NCBI GenBank assembly: GCA_946414025.1
Contig: CAMKMX010000004.1
Location: forward strand, 1-64,000
DNA: 64,000 nt
Direction: 5' to 3'
From: an uncultured Fibrobacter sp.
GTDB taxonomy: Bacteria > Fibrobacterota > Fibrobacteria > Fibrobacterales > Fibrobacteraceae
Position numbers and translations under genes: made by a program. Below the pieces are notes generated by a model. It was not told where the DNA came from. It worked only from the letters and a program-made list of their open reading frames with translations, and ran no database searches. Position 1 is the first letter of the stretch. Every line of letters starts with the position of its first letter. Of this stretch, positions 16,310 to 25,941 are shown in pieces.

Positions 16310-17445
16310 CAGGAATGCTTCCTCCGGGATTCCGCATCCAGCGTGAAACCAACACCGAAGAATTTTTCATCAACATGGGTCCCCAGCACCCCAGTACCCA
16401 CGGGGCCCTGCGCCTCGCCCTCCGCATGGACGGCGAGACCATCGTAGAGCTGGTTCCCCATTTCGGCTATATCCATCGCGGCATGGAAAAGCAGGCCGAA
16501 TCCATGAGTTACCTGCAGTACATCGCCTTGAGCGATCGTCAGGACTACCTTACCGCCATCCAGAACAACCTGGGAGTGGTCATCGCCCTCGAGAAAGGCA
16601 TGAACATCGGCGTTCCCGAGAAGGCGGAATATATCCGCGTGATGCTGCAGGAACTGGGCCGTATCGCGAGCCACCTGGTGTTCTTCGCCTGCTTTGGCGG
16701 CGACCTGGGCGGACAGACCTGCCTGCTGTACGGTTTCAAGGAACGCGAGATGATCCACGACATCTTGGAAGAGGTGACAGGCTCCAGACTTACCACCAAC
16801 TTCTTCAGACCGGGTGGAAGTCGTTACGACGTGCCCGACACGTTTATCCCGCGGGTCAAGGCATTTTTGGACCACATGGACGACACCATGAAGGACTACG
16901 AGCGGTTCCTTTCCAAGAACATCATTGTTCTGGAACGCAGCAAGGGTATCGGCATTCTCTCCAAGGAAGACGCCATCGCCTACGGATGCTCCGGTCCCGT
17001 GCTCAGGGCCAGCGGCGTAAACTTTGACGTGCGCCGGGCGAACCCCTACAGCATCTACGACTCCTTCGATTTCGAAGTTCCCGTGACCTACAACGGGGAC
17101 TGCTACGACCGTTACACGGTGCGTATCGCCGAAATCCACGAGTCCATGAAAATCCTCCGGCAGTGCATTGATCGGTTCCCCACCGAAGGGCCTTGGCGCT
17201 CCAAAGAAAAGCCAGTGCGTTTGCCGGTGGGCCGCTACTACAGCGAAATCGAGACCGCCAAGGGGCTCTACGCCACCTACGTAGTAGCCGCCACTACCGG
17301 CGAGAAGCCCTACCGCATACACACACGCGGTCCAAGTTTCCCCCACATCGCGGCCCTCAACAAGATGGTCCAGGGCCACAAGATTTCGGACCTGGTGACC
17401 ATCCTAGCCACCTTGGACCCCGTGATTCCCGAAATTGACAGGTAG
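16306..17445 (+). CDS. nuoD: NADH-quinone oxidoreductase subunit D
   Basis: 379 residues, slightly short for NuoD. NMGPQHPSTHGALRLALRMDGE and PHFGYIHRGMEKQAE are the conserved N-terminal quinone-pocket segments, with the His pair and Tyr expected there. The C-terminal part GDCYDRYTVRIAEIHES is also typical. It overlaps the nuoBC stop by 4 bases. It forms the quinone-binding site with NuoB. Confidence 0.95.
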   Translation: MTGMLPPGFRIQRETNTEEFFINMGPQHPSTHGALRLALRMDGETIVELVPHFGYIHRGMEKQAESMSYLQYIALSDRQDYLTAIQNNLGVVIALEKGMNIGVPEKAEYIRVMLQELGRIASHLVFFACFGGDLGGQTCLLYGFKEREMIHDILEEVTGSRLTTNFFRPGGSRYDVPDTFIPRVKAFLDHMDDTMKDYERFLSKNIIVLERSKGIGILSKEDAIAYGCSGPVLRASGVNFDVRRANPYSIYDSFDFEVPVTYNGDCYDRYTVRIAEIHESMKILRQCIDRFPTEGPWRSKEKPVRLPVGRYYSEIETAKGLYATYVVAATTGEKPYRIHTRGPSFPHIAALNKMVQGHKISDLVTILATLDPVIPEIDR

Positions 17446-17448
17446 TTT

Positions 17449-18570
17449 ATGTTTGTCCCTTCCGTTACCAATCCTATCGGCGATTTTGTAAGGAACCTGG
17501 TTCCCCAGGTGACTGCCTACCTGCCTGTAGCCTTCCAGTCCGAGACTTTGGACAGCGTTGTCGCCTTCTTGATTAACGCCGTCATCTGCATCATCGCGGT
17601 CTGCGCCGTGAACATCGGTTCTGCCCCTATTCTCATCTACATGGAACGCAAGGTCTGCGCCCACGTGCAGTGCCGTCTTGGCCCCATGCGCCTGGGATGG
17701 CACGGTACTATGCAGACCATCGCCGACGTGCTCAAGATGCTCTTCAAGGAAGTCTATGCCCCCAGTGGTGCAGACAAGCTGATGTTCTACACGGCACCCA
17801 TGATCGTGCTGATTGCCCCCTTCATGGTTTGTGCCCTGATTCCCTTCAGCAAGGACCTAGTGGTGGCCGACGTCTCCATGGGCATTCCCCTGATTATCGC
17901 GGTGAACGGTTTCGGCGTGCTGGGCATTTTGCTTGGCGGCTGGAGCAGCAACAACAAGTACTCCCTGCTTGGAGCCTTGCGTAGCGGCGCCCAGATTATC
18001 AGTTACGAAATCTCCTTTGCCATGATCCTTCTGTTCGTGGTGATGATTTCCGGATCTACCAACCTGATGGACATTACCATGAGCCAGCAGGGAACGGTTT
18101 TTGACTGGTGGATTTTCAAGATTCCCGTACTGGGCTTTATCGCCTTCATTTTGTTCTTCATTTCCAGTACCGCCGAAATGAACCGCGCCCCCTTCGACAT
18201 CGCCGAAGCGGAGCAGGAACTCACCGGCGGCTACCACACGGAATACAACGGCACGCCCTTCGCCATGTTCTACCTGGCCGAATACATCGCCCTGGTCACC
18301 AACTCGGCTCTGGCCACCACCTGTTTTTTGGGAGGATTCCACGCCCCCTGTATCGGCTTTGCTCCCGTGGATAACGTGCTGAACATGGTTCCCGGCCTGG
18401 TGTGGTTCTTCGGGAAGGTATTCTTCATGATCTGGTGCTACATGATGGTGCGCTGGACCTTTGTGCGGCCCCGCGTGGACCAGCTCATGGATTTCGAATG
18501 GAAATTCCTGTTGCCGGTGAACCTGGTGCTGCTCACGGCAGGTGCGGCGTGGATAGCGATTAGTGGGTAG
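17449..18570 (+). CDS. nuoH: NADH-quinone oxidoreductase subunit H
   Basis: 373 residues with about eight transmembrane helices. YMERKVCAHVQCRLGPMRLGWHGTMQTIADVLKMLFKE is the conserved quinone-channel segment with its acidic and Arg residues, and SSTAEMNRAPFDIAEAEQELTGGYHTEY is the other family signature. It links the peripheral arm to the proton-pumping arm. It lies 3 bases after nuoD. Confidence 0.95.
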   Translation: MFVPSVTNPIGDFVRNLVPQVTAYLPVAFQSETLDSVVAFLINAVICIIAVCAVNIGSAPILIYMERKVCAHVQCRLGPMRLGWHGTMQTIADVLKMLFKEVYAPSGADKLMFYTAPMIVLIAPFMVCALIPFSKDLVVADVSMGIPLIIAVNGFGVLGILLGGWSSNNKYSLLGALRSGAQIISYEISFAMILLFVVMISGSTNLMDITMSQQGTVFDWWIFKIPVLGFIAFILFFISSTAEMNRAPFDIAEAEQELTGGYHTEYNGTPFAMFYLAEYIALVTNSALATTCFLGGFHAPCIGFAPVDNVLNMVPGLVWFFGKVFFMIWCYMMVRWTFVRPRVDQLMDFEWKFLLPVNLVLLTAGAAWIAISG

Positions 18571-18579
18571 GATTGTTTT

Positions 18580-19053
18580 ATGCAAGAGAGTAGTTCATTC
18601 ATTCCGTACATCAAGCGTTACCTGAAGCGCTGCATCACGGGCCCCTGGAGCCTGTTGTGCGGGCTGTCCGTGACCTTCAAGTATTTTATAGACCCAAGAC
18701 GCATCGTTACCGAGCAGTATCCCGAAAACCGGAAAACCCTCAAGATGCACCCTCGCTACCGCGGTCGTCTGGAAATGATCGAAGACGCCGACGGCAACAA
18801 CCACTGCACCGCTTGCGGCATGTGCGAGCGCGCCTGCCCCAACGCTTCCATCAACGTGCTTTCCACCAAGAACATCGCCGGTAAAAAAGTGCTGGGCCGT
18901 TATGTTTATCACTTTGCCAGCTGTACCCAGTGCGGGCTCTGCGTAGAGGCCTGCCCCTTCGGGGCTATCCGCATGAACCAGGATTTCGAGGTGGCCACAA
19001 CCGACCCCAATACCCTTGAAATGATTCTCAACAAGAAGGAGGGACAGGGATAA
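18580..19053 (+). CDS. nuoI: NADH-quinone oxidoreductase subunit I
   Basis: 157 residues. Two 4Fe-4S motifs are intact: CTACGMCERACPN (about residues 77-89) and CTQCGLCVEACPF (about 118-130), which hold clusters N6a and N6b. With NuoEFG absent from the operon, NuoI is the outermost electron-carrying subunit encoded here. Its stop overlaps the nuoJ ATG by one base. Confidence 0.95.
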   Translation: MQESSSFIPYIKRYLKRCITGPWSLLCGLSVTFKYFIDPRRIVTEQYPENRKTLKMHPRYRGRLEMIEDADGNNHCTACGMCERACPNASINVLSTKNIAGKKVLGRYVYHFASCTQCGLCVEACPFGAIRMNQDFEVATTDPNTLEMILNKKEGQG

Positions 19054-19646
19054 TGTTTCCAAGCCTTCAGCTTCCAGAACTAGCGCTGTCGTTCCCCCAC
19101 GGGGGAATGGATATCGCCTTTTACGCCGTAGCCATCGTCATGCTCGTGACGGCGGTCTTTACCGTTGCTGTCAAGAACATCTTGCAGAGCGCCGTGTTCC
19201 TGATTTTCTCCTTCGTGACTACCGCCATCCTCTACCTGCTCCTGCATGCGGAATTTATCGCTCTCGCCCAGGTGATGGTCTATATCGGCGGCGTGGTGAT
19301 TTTCGTGGTGTTTACCATACTTCTTACCAGCCACCTGGGCGAAGACGCCTTTGCCACCAAGATTCCGAGAGTCTTTGCCGCCTTCGCCCTGTCCATCGCC
19401 TTCGTGTTCGTGATGGTCAAGTGCCTGCTGCCCATGCCGGAACTTTCCAGCGGTGCGGTGGCTTCGGCTCCGGACTATTCCAGCCTGCAAAACTTTGCCA
19501 TGCGCCTTCTGGGCTACACCCAGGATAGCTTCATCATCCCCTTCGAGGTGGTTAGCGTCTTGCTCCTGATGACCCTTATCTGCGCCATCACCATCGCCCG
19601 CAAGACAAAGGACGAGGTGGAAAAGGAAAAGGAGGTGAAGCAATGA
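19053..19646 (+). CDS. nuoJ: NADH-quinone oxidoreductase subunit J
   Basis: 197 residues with five hydrophobic helices. FTVAVKNILQSAVFLIFSFVTTAILYLLLHAEFIALAQVMVYIGGVVIFVVF is the NuoJ core, with the Glu and the pi-bulge region around YIGGVV. The C-terminus is charged (KTKDEVEKEKEVK). It is a membrane-arm subunit involved in coupling, and overlaps nuoK by 4 bases. Confidence 0.93.
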   Translation: MFPSLQLPELALSFPHGGMDIAFYAVAIVMLVTAVFTVAVKNILQSAVFLIFSFVTTAILYLLLHAEFIALAQVMVYIGGVVIFVVFTILLTSHLGEDAFATKIPRVFAAFALSIAFVFVMVKCLLPMPELSSGAVASAPDYSSLQNFAMRLLGYTQDSFIIPFEVVSVLLLMTLICAITIARKTKDEVEKEKEVKQ

Positions 19647-19948
19647 ACCTGATGAACTGCCTAATTCTCGCCTTCCTGCTCTTTGGCATTGGCGTGTGGG
19701 GCCTGATGCGCCGCCGCCACCTAATCGGCATGCTCATTTCCATCGAGCTCATGCTGAACGCCGCCAACATCAACTTTATCTCTTTTGCCTACTTTACCGC
19801 CCAGGACTCTACCGCGGGCGCCCTGTTCAGTATTTTCGTCATCGCCGTCACCGCCTGCGAAATGGCAATCGCCCTTGCCATTATCGTCACCATGTACCGC
19901 AGGCACCACAGCCTTGACGCCGACCAGTTGAGGGACTTGCATGATTAA
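19643..19948 (+). CDS. nuoK: NADH-quinone oxidoreductase subunit K
   Basis: 101 residues with three transmembrane helices. GVWGLMRRRHLIGMLISIELMLNAANINFI contains the conserved Glu of the second helix, and VTACEMAIALAIIVTMYR the second conserved Glu. Both belong to the charged axis of the membrane arm. It overlaps nuoL by 8 bases. Confidence 0.95.
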   Translation: MNLMNCLILAFLLFGIGVWGLMRRRHLIGMLISIELMLNAANINFISFAYFTAQDSTAGALFSIFVIAVTACEMAIALAIIVTMYRRHHSLDADQLRDLHD

Positions 19949-21896
19949 CGATATGACCCTCGGTTATTTGATTCTGGCATTGCCCCTGCTCACCTTCGTG
20001 GTGAACGGGCTTTTCCTGGGCAACAAGTGCCACAAGGCGGCAGCGGCTCTCGCCATCGCCTGTAACGGCCTTGCTTTCGTGTGTGCTGCCACCTTGGCGG
20101 TGCATTACTTCACCTCGGACTTTGCCCCGAACAAGACCGTCCTTTTCCAGCACGACTTCCTCACCTTTGCAGGAAACCTCGCCGCCACCATCGGCATGCT
20201 CATCGACCCGCTTTCGCTGATGATGCTCGTGGTGGTGACCTTCATCAGTTTCATGGTGAACATCTACAGCGTGGGCTACATGCGGGAAGACCCTTCCGCA
20301 GGGCGGTTCTTCAGCCTGCTTTCCTTGTTCAGCTTCAGCATGCTTGGCCTGGTGATCGCCACCAACCTTTTCCAGATGTTCATCTTCTGGGAACTGGTGG
20401 GCGTTTCCAGCTACCTGCTCATCGGATTTTGGTACCACAAGCCCTCGGCGGTAAGCGCCTCCAAGCAGGCCTTTATCCTCACCCGCTTTGCCGACAGCTT
20501 CTTCTTGTTCGGCATCGTGCTGGTAAGCTACGTGGTAGGGAGCTTCGACTTTTCTACCCTGAACGACTTGAGCCTCCACGCCTTCAAGGGCGAGACCATC
20601 AATCTCGGGATTTGCACCGTTACCAAGGCGGAAGCCCTGGTACTGGGCTCCGTGATGATTTTCACCGGCGGCTGGGGAAAATCCGCCATGTTCCCCATGC
20701 ACATCTGGCTTCCTAACGCCATGGAAGGCCCGACCCCGGTCAGCTCCATCATCCACAGCGCCACCATGGTGGTGGCGGGTGTCTATCTGGTGGCAAGGCT
20801 TTTCCCCTTCTTTGCCATCTGCGACAACACCTTGAAATTGATTATGGTGGTAGGAGCATTCACCATGGTCTTTGCGGCGGTCATCGCCTGCACCCAGAAA
20901 GACATCAAGCGGATTCTCGCCTACTCCACCCTTTCGCAGCTGGGCTACATGATGTTTGCCCTGGGCGTCTGCAAGATCGGCCAGGTAGTGGTGGCAACGG
21001 GCTGGACAGCCTCCACCTTCCACATCTTTACCCACGCCTTCTTCAAGTGCAGCCTGTTCCTGATTGCGGGCTCCCTAATCCACCAGGTCCATACCAACGA
21101 CTTGGACGCCATGGGCGGCCTCCGCAAGAAAATGCCCTGGACCTACTGGTGCTGCCTTATTTCCGTTCTCGCCATTTCCGGCATTCCGCCCTTCTCCGGA
21201 TTCTTCTCCAAGGACGAAATAATTCTGGCGGCGTTCCAGAGTCACCATTACGTGGTGTTCGGCCTAGCTCTCCTGACCAGCGGGCTTACCACCTTCTACA
21301 TGTTCAGGCTCTTCTTCTTGGCCTTCCACGGGGCGCCCCGTCACGAGGGCGTCAAGGCGGGACATGTCCACGAAGACTTTGCCATGACGCTTCCCATCGT
21401 GGTCCTTGCCGTGCCGGCACTCTTGAGCGGTCTTTTGGGCAAGGGCGTTTTCGAGAAGTTCTTCGTGGTCGGAAAACTCCACGTTCCCACCTTGGTAAAA
21501 CTTTCCCACGCAAGCTGGATTCCCGTGGTAGCCGTGGCCGTTGCGGTGGTGGCCCTTGCCCTCGCCTGGTTCATGTACGGGCGGCCCAAATCCAACATTG
21601 CCCGAGCGCTAGACGATACCAACCGCAGTCGCATTTACAAGGTCATCTACCACAAGTTCTACTTCGACGAAATCTACTACGCCGTGGTGCGGCAGTTCAT
21701 CTTCGGAGGTGTGGCCGCCACGGCCCGCTTTATCCAGGACTACATTATCGAAGGAATCCTCGCCTTTACGGTCTGGTTCACCCACAAGCTGGGCGACCTG
21801 GTACGCACCGCCCAGGCAGGCTACCTCCCCTTTTACCTCGGAACCCTTATCGTCGGGCTTCTGCTCTGGCGCTTTATCGGAGGGTTGCCCCTGTAG
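19941..21896 (+). CDS. nuoL: NADH-quinone oxidoreductase subunit L
   Basis: 651 residues, the largest antiporter-like subunit. GMLIDPLSLMMLVVVTFISFMVNIYSVGYM, FWELVGVSSYLLIGFWY and HIWLPNAMEGPTPVSSIIHSATMVVAGVYLVARL are the proton-channel signatures with the conserved Glu and Lys residues. The C-terminal helices after about residue 500 correspond to the lateral helix region. It is the distal proton pump of complex I. Confidence 0.95.
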   Translation: MINDMTLGYLILALPLLTFVVNGLFLGNKCHKAAAALAIACNGLAFVCAATLAVHYFTSDFAPNKTVLFQHDFLTFAGNLAATIGMLIDPLSLMMLVVVTFISFMVNIYSVGYMREDPSAGRFFSLLSLFSFSMLGLVIATNLFQMFIFWELVGVSSYLLIGFWYHKPSAVSASKQAFILTRFADSFFLFGIVLVSYVVGSFDFSTLNDLSLHAFKGETINLGICTVTKAEALVLGSVMIFTGGWGKSAMFPMHIWLPNAMEGPTPVSSIIHSATMVVAGVYLVARLFPFFAICDNTLKLIMVVGAFTMVFAAVIACTQKDIKRILAYSTLSQLGYMMFALGVCKIGQVVVATGWTASTFHIFTHAFFKCSLFLIAGSLIHQVHTNDLDAMGGLRKKMPWTYWCCLISVLAISGIPPFSGFFSKDEIILAAFQSHHYVVFGLALLTSGLTTFYMFRLFFLAFHGAPRHEGVKAGHVHEDFAMTLPIVVLAVPALLSGLLGKGVFEKFFVVGKLHVPTLVKLSHASWIPVVAVAVAVVALALAWFMYGRPKSNIARALDDTNRSRIYKVIYHKFYFDEIYYAVVRQFIFGGVAATARFIQDYIIEGILAFTVWFTHKLGDLVRTAQAGYLPFYLGTLIVGLLLWRFIGGLPL

Positions 21897-21902
21897 GTGC
21901 TT

Positions 21903-23429
21903 ATGGAAACTGTACTCTTCAATCTGATTTGGGTCATTCCCCTTTTGACGGTGCTCGCCTGCATCCCGATTCCAGCCACCTGCGAACGCGCGCTCCGAAC
22001 GGTCCATACGGCATCCGTCAGTTTTGTGCTCCTTGTGGTCTGCGTGCTTACCTACCGCGTTTTCGCCCTGGGTGCAGCCCCAGCCGACCCGGCCTCCGCC
22101 CCCTTTGCACTACGGTTCTTTACCGACATTCCCTGGCTTAATGCTTTCAACGCCCACTATATTGTAGGGGCCGACGGCCTCAACATGCTGCTTCTGGCCC
22201 TTACCGCCTTTATCGTATGGGCGGGCGTGCTGGTGAGCTACAAGATCAAGGGTAACCAGAAGGTGTTTTTCGCCCTGATCCAGCTTTTGGCCACAAGCGT
22301 CTATGGCGTGTACATGAGTTTCGATTTGGTGCTGTTCTTCGTGTTCTACGAAATGGAAGCCCTGTGCATGTACCTGATGATCGCCTGCTACGGAAGCGGC
22401 CGCAGGGATTACGGCGGCAAAAAACTGACCTTGACCCTCGCCTTCGGTTCTTCCATGATTCTTGCCACCCTGTTCGGGCTCTACTTCGAAAGCGGCACGG
22501 GCAGCTGGAGCCTCATGGAAATTTCAAAGGTGACTCTCCCCATGGATTTCCAGATGTGGGCATTCCCCCTGATGTTCATGGGCTTTGCGGTCAGCTCTTC
22601 CCTGTTCCCCTTCCACTTCTGGAGCCCCGACGGCCACTCCGCAGCCCCTACCGCCGTTTCTATGCTGGCGGCAGGCGTCATGATGAAGATGGGCGCCTAC
22701 GGATGCCTTCGCTTTGCCATGTTCCTGATGCCTGAGGCCGCCAAGATTTGGCTCCCCTACGTGGTGGCCCTGCTCATCTTCAACGTGGTGCTCGGTCCCT
22801 TTATTGCCATACGCCACAAGGACCTCAAGTACATTACCGCCTACAGTTCCATCAGCCACCTGGGCCTTATCTTCTTGGGTCTTGCGGCTCTCACGCCGGT
22901 GGGGCTCCGGGGTGCTAGCCTCCAGATGATTTCCCACGGGTTCTTGACGGGGCTCTTCTTCGCCACCATCGGCATGATTTACGAGCGCACCCATACCCGC
23001 GACATCACGGAGATGGGCGGCATCATGAAAAAGATGCCTTTCCTGGGTGTCGGTTTTGTGATTGCGGGCTTTGCGGGCCTTGGCCTGCCTGGTTTCAGCG
23101 GGTTCATTGCCGAAAGCACCATCTTCATCGGGGCGTTTGAGCAGGATTCTACCCTCACCCGTATCGTCACCGTCCTTGCCATCCTTTCCATCACCACCAC
23201 GGCGGTGTATATCCTGCAGACGGCCAACCGTATGCTCCACGGCCCCATGCCCGCCAAGTTCCAGACGCTTACCGACGGTTGCTTCCGCGAAAAGCTGGTC
23301 ATCGTGGTGCTGGTTTTCTGCCTGCTGTTGATCGGTATTTTCCCCAGGCCTTTTGCCGACATGCTGGACCTGAGCATCGCGCCTATATTTGAAAAAATCT
23401 CTGCAGCCGCGCCTGCGGTGGGAGGTTAG
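21903..23429 (+). CDS. nuoM: NADH-quinone oxidoreductase subunit M
   Basis: 508 residues from the ATG at 21903. A GTG two codons upstream, directly after the nuoL stop, is a possible alternative start. DGLNMLLLALTAFIVWAGVLVSY, FYEMEALCMYLMIACYG and PFHFWSPDGHSAAPTAVSMLAAGVMMKMGAYG match the NuoM antiporter-like core, including the Lys and His/Glu of the proton path. It lies in the same operon and codes for a second proton-pumping subunit. Confidence 0.95.
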   Translation: METVLFNLIWVIPLLTVLACIPIPATCERALRTVHTASVSFVLLVVCVLTYRVFALGAAPADPASAPFALRFFTDIPWLNAFNAHYIVGADGLNMLLLALTAFIVWAGVLVSYKIKGNQKVFFALIQLLATSVYGVYMSFDLVLFFVFYEMEALCMYLMIACYGSGRRDYGGKKLTLTLAFGSSMILATLFGLYFESGTGSWSLMEISKVTLPMDFQMWAFPLMFMGFAVSSSLFPFHFWSPDGHSAAPTAVSMLAAGVMMKMGAYGCLRFAMFLMPEAAKIWLPYVVALLIFNVVLGPFIAIRHKDLKYITAYSSISHLGLIFLGLAALTPVGLRGASLQMISHGFLTGLFFATIGMIYERTHTRDITEMGGIMKKMPFLGVGFVIAGFAGLGLPGFSGFIAESTIFIGAFEQDSTLTRIVTVLAILSITTTAVYILQTANRMLHGPMPAKFQTLTDGCFREKLVIVVLVFCLLLIGIFPRPFADMLDLSIAPIFEKISAAAPAVGG

Positions 23430-23431
23430 CC

Positions 23432-24877
23432 ATGTTTGATTTTGTCGTACCCAGTTTTATCGTCCCCGACTTGCTATTGCTGCTGTTCCCCTTCATTGTC
23501 ATCGGGAGCAGGCTTTTCTGCGACGCCAAATCCAACGTTCCCTGGCGTATCGCCAACATCGGGTTCCTGCTCATCTTCATGCTGCTGAACTTTATCCCGC
23601 TGGCTGGAGGCGAGGGCCGGTTCTTTATCTGCAACTGGCGAGTGGACGACTTTGGCGTGTTCATGCGCGAAGTACTAGTAGTCTCCGCCATTCTCGGCAT
23701 GTGGTTTTCCAAGGACTACTTTATGCATGCCGCCGCCGGCAAGCCCCAGATGCACCAGATTGCGGAATTCATCGGGGCTATCGCCTTTGCCACCTTCGGC
23801 GGCGTGACGGTGGTGAGCGCCTGCGACACCATCACCTTCTTCTTGGGTCTTGAAATCGCCACTATTCCCATGTACGCCCTGACCGCCTGGAACAAGCAGG
23901 ACCAGCTAGGTTCCGAAGCCGCCACCAAGTACATCTTGATGGGGTCCGTGGCCACCGCCTTCGAGCTGTTCGGCTTCAGCTACCTCTACGGTTTTGCCGG
24001 GAGCCTGCATTTCGACGCCATCCAGAGAGCCGTGGCCGCCGGGGCTTCCCCGCTCTTGTGGATTGCGGTGCTGTTCCTGTTCTGCGGAATCGGTTTCAAG
24101 CTCACCCTGTTCCCCTTCTACACCTGGGCTCCCGACGTTTACGAAGGCGCTCCCACGCCGGTGACGGCGGTGCTTTCCGTGACCTCCAAGGCTACTGCCA
24201 TCGCATTCCTGGTGGTGCTGGTCTATGGGCCTCTTGCCCCTGTGCAGGAGCAGATTGCCCCCCTCATCGCCCTGCTTGCTGGCGTCACCCTCTTTGTAGG
24301 TAACCTGGGTGCGCTAAAGCAGTACAGGCTCCGCCGGTTCATGGCCTACAGCTCTATCGCACAGGCGGGCTATATCATGGTGGCCCTCCTCGGTACTGCC
24401 GCCATGGCGAAAACCGCCATCATCTACTACCTGTTCGTGTATGCGGTGTCCAACTACCTGGCCTTTTTCGTGTTCGGCATTATCGGTCACCACCGGGAAG
24501 AGATATTCGACTCCCTGCGGGGACTTTCCAAGCAGAACCCGAGCCTTGCCATTGCACTTGCCATTTCCATGTTCAGCCTGGCGGGAATCCCTCCCCTTGC
24601 TGGTTTCTTCGGCAAGTTCCACCTGTTCTTCAGCGGGGCGACCACGGGCCACTACATGCTTATCGCCTTTGCGGTGCTGAACAACGTGCTCGCCCTGTTC
24701 TACTACCTGCAGCTGGTCAAGAGTGCCTGGGTCGATGAACCCGACGGACACCTGAACCCCCTGCGCCTTACCCGCAGGCAACGTGGCGTCATCATTTTGC
24801 TGTCTTGCGCAGTGGTGATTCTCGGGTTCCTTCCCTTCCTCAGCGACAACATCTTTATGGGATTCAGCGGACTATAA
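23432..24877 (+). CDS. nuoN: NADH-quinone oxidoreductase subunit N
   Basis: 481 residues. FFLGLEIATIPMYALTAW, FKLTLFPFYTWAPDVYEGAPTPVTAVLSVTSKATAIAFLV and RFMAYSSIAQAGYIMVAL are the NuoN signatures, with the conserved Lys in the broken helix. It is the third antiporter-like subunit and the last gene of the operon. A strong bidirectional terminator follows 3 bases after the stop. Confidence 0.95.
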   Translation: MFDFVVPSFIVPDLLLLLFPFIVIGSRLFCDAKSNVPWRIANIGFLLIFMLLNFIPLAGGEGRFFICNWRVDDFGVFMREVLVVSAILGMWFSKDYFMHAAAGKPQMHQIAEFIGAIAFATFGGVTVVSACDTITFFLGLEIATIPMYALTAWNKQDQLGSEAATKYILMGSVATAFELFGFSYLYGFAGSLHFDAIQRAVAAGASPLLWIAVLFLFCGIGFKLTLFPFYTWAPDVYEGAPTPVTAVLSVTSKATAIAFLVVLVYGPLAPVQEQIAPLIALLAGVTLFVGNLGALKQYRLRRFMAYSSIAQAGYIMVALLGTAAMAKTAIIYYLFVYAVSNYLAFFVFGIIGHHREEIFDSLRGLSKQNPSLAIALAISMFSLAGIPPLAGFFGKFHLFFSGATTGHYMLIAFAVLNNVLALFYYLQLVKSAWVDEPDGHLNPLRLTRRQRGVIILLSCAVVILGFLPFLSDNIFMGFSGL

Positions 24878-24879
24878 GC

Positions 24880-24910
24880 AAAAGGCCCCGAGTTTCCTCG
24901 GAGCCTTTTC
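24880..24910. terminator. Bidirectional terminator after nuoN
   Basis: AAAAGGCCCCGAG-TTTC-CTCGGAGCCTTTT: a stem of about 11 bp with one mismatch, flanked by an A-run and a T-run. It ends the nuo operon and may also end the opposite-strand tRNA transcript. Confidence 0.88.
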
Positions 24911-24912
24911 TA

Positions 24913-24985
24913 TACCCGGATCGCGATTCGAACGCGAGTTTGATCCTTAGGAGGGACCCGTTCTATCCAGCTGAACTATCCAGGC
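24913..24985 (-). tRNA. tRNA-Arg (anticodon CCT)
   Basis: A full cloverleaf can be folded on the minus strand. The acceptor GCCTGGA pairs with TCCGGGT (two G-T wobbles). The D arm is GTTC...GAAC. The anticodon stem GGTCC/GGATC encloses the loop CTCCTAA, with anticodon CCT at positions 34-36. The T arm is TCGCG-TTCGAAT-CGCGA and the discriminator is A. It is 73 bases long with no encoded CCA. It reads AGG codons. Confidence 0.93.
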
Positions 24986-25015
24986 AATAGCGGGACAAAT
25001 ATATAAAAATTTCCA

Positions 25016-25864
25016 CTACTTTTCGACGCTGGTCACATTTCCGCCGTCAATTCCCTGAATATGGCAAGTCCTCTGCGGGAAAGGAATGGTTATTCCCGCT
25101 TCGTCGAAGCGGCGTTTGATTTCGTCCGTGTATTTCCAAAGCAGGTTGAAATAGTCCGCATTCTTGACCCAGGCCCGGAAAGCCACCTCCACGGAACTGT
25201 CCGCCAGGGCTGACACAAAGAACTGCGGTACGGGATTTTTCAGGAACAGAGGTTCGTTTTCCACCAGCTCCCGCATAATTCCAAGTGCCTTGTCCGTAGA
25301 GTCTCCGTAGCCGATGCCCACTTTCAGTTCCAGACGACGGCTCACGTTCTTGCTGTAGTTCACGATGGGCTGCCCCCAGAGGGAGCTGTTGGGAGCAGAG
25401 ACATACAAACCGTCCACCGTTTCAAGAGTAGTATTGAACAGTCCGATACCCTTGATTTTCCCCTTGATGGAGCCGCACTCGATGTAATGGCCCGCCTTGA
25501 AGGGCCGAATGAACATGAGCAAAAGTCCTGCCGCAATGTTGGAAAGGGTGTCCTTCAAGGCAAGACCTATGGCAAGGCTTGCCGCACCCACCATAGCCAC
25601 AAGACCCGCCGTATTGACCCCTGCAATATGGAGCACCAGCAAGAGGGTCACCACGTAAATCGTGTAAGACACCAATGAATAGACCAGGGGGCGTGCCGCA
25701 GGGTCCATGCCCCGAATTTCGGCATGGGTAATAATACGCTTGAAAATAAACAGAAGCAACTTAGCAAGGCCAAGAATCAACAGGGCCAAAATCAGCCTTT
25801 GCAACAGGGAATGCTGCATCAAGGCGTACATCCAGTTTTCAAAAACTTCTTTACCGTTTCCCAT
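25016..25864 (-). CDS. Small-conductance mechanosensitive channel, MscS family
   Basis: 282 residues. Three N-terminal helices (about 20-42, 62-84 and 90-115) end in the pore helix GLVAMVGAASLAIGLALKDTLSNIAAGLLLMFIRPFKAGHYIE. The Gly/Ala-rich packing motif and Asn are typical of MscS. The cytoplasmic beta and alpha/beta domains follow, ending FPQRTCHIQG. It opens on membrane tension to release solutes during osmotic downshock. It is transcribed toward the tRNA-Arg gene. Confidence 0.93.
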   Translation of the reverse strand: MGNGKEVFENWMYALMQHSLLQRLILALLILGLAKLLLFIFKRIITHAEIRGMDPAARPLVYSLVSYTIYVVTLLLVLHIAGVNTAGLVAMVGAASLAIGLALKDTLSNIAAGLLLMFIRPFKAGHYIECGSIKGKIKGIGLFNTTLETVDGLYVSAPNSSLWGQPIVNYSKNVSRRLELKVGIGYGDSTDKALGIMRELVENEPLFLKNPVPQFFVSALADSSVEVAFRAWVKNADYFNLLWKYTDEIKRRFDEAGITIPFPQRTCHIQGIDGGNVTSVEK

Positions 25865-25941
25865 ATCCCAAATTTAGAAAAATATCGACTCCTTTTTTCT
25901 ATATTTGTTCCACTTTCAATTCCCTCCAACAAGGAACACTT

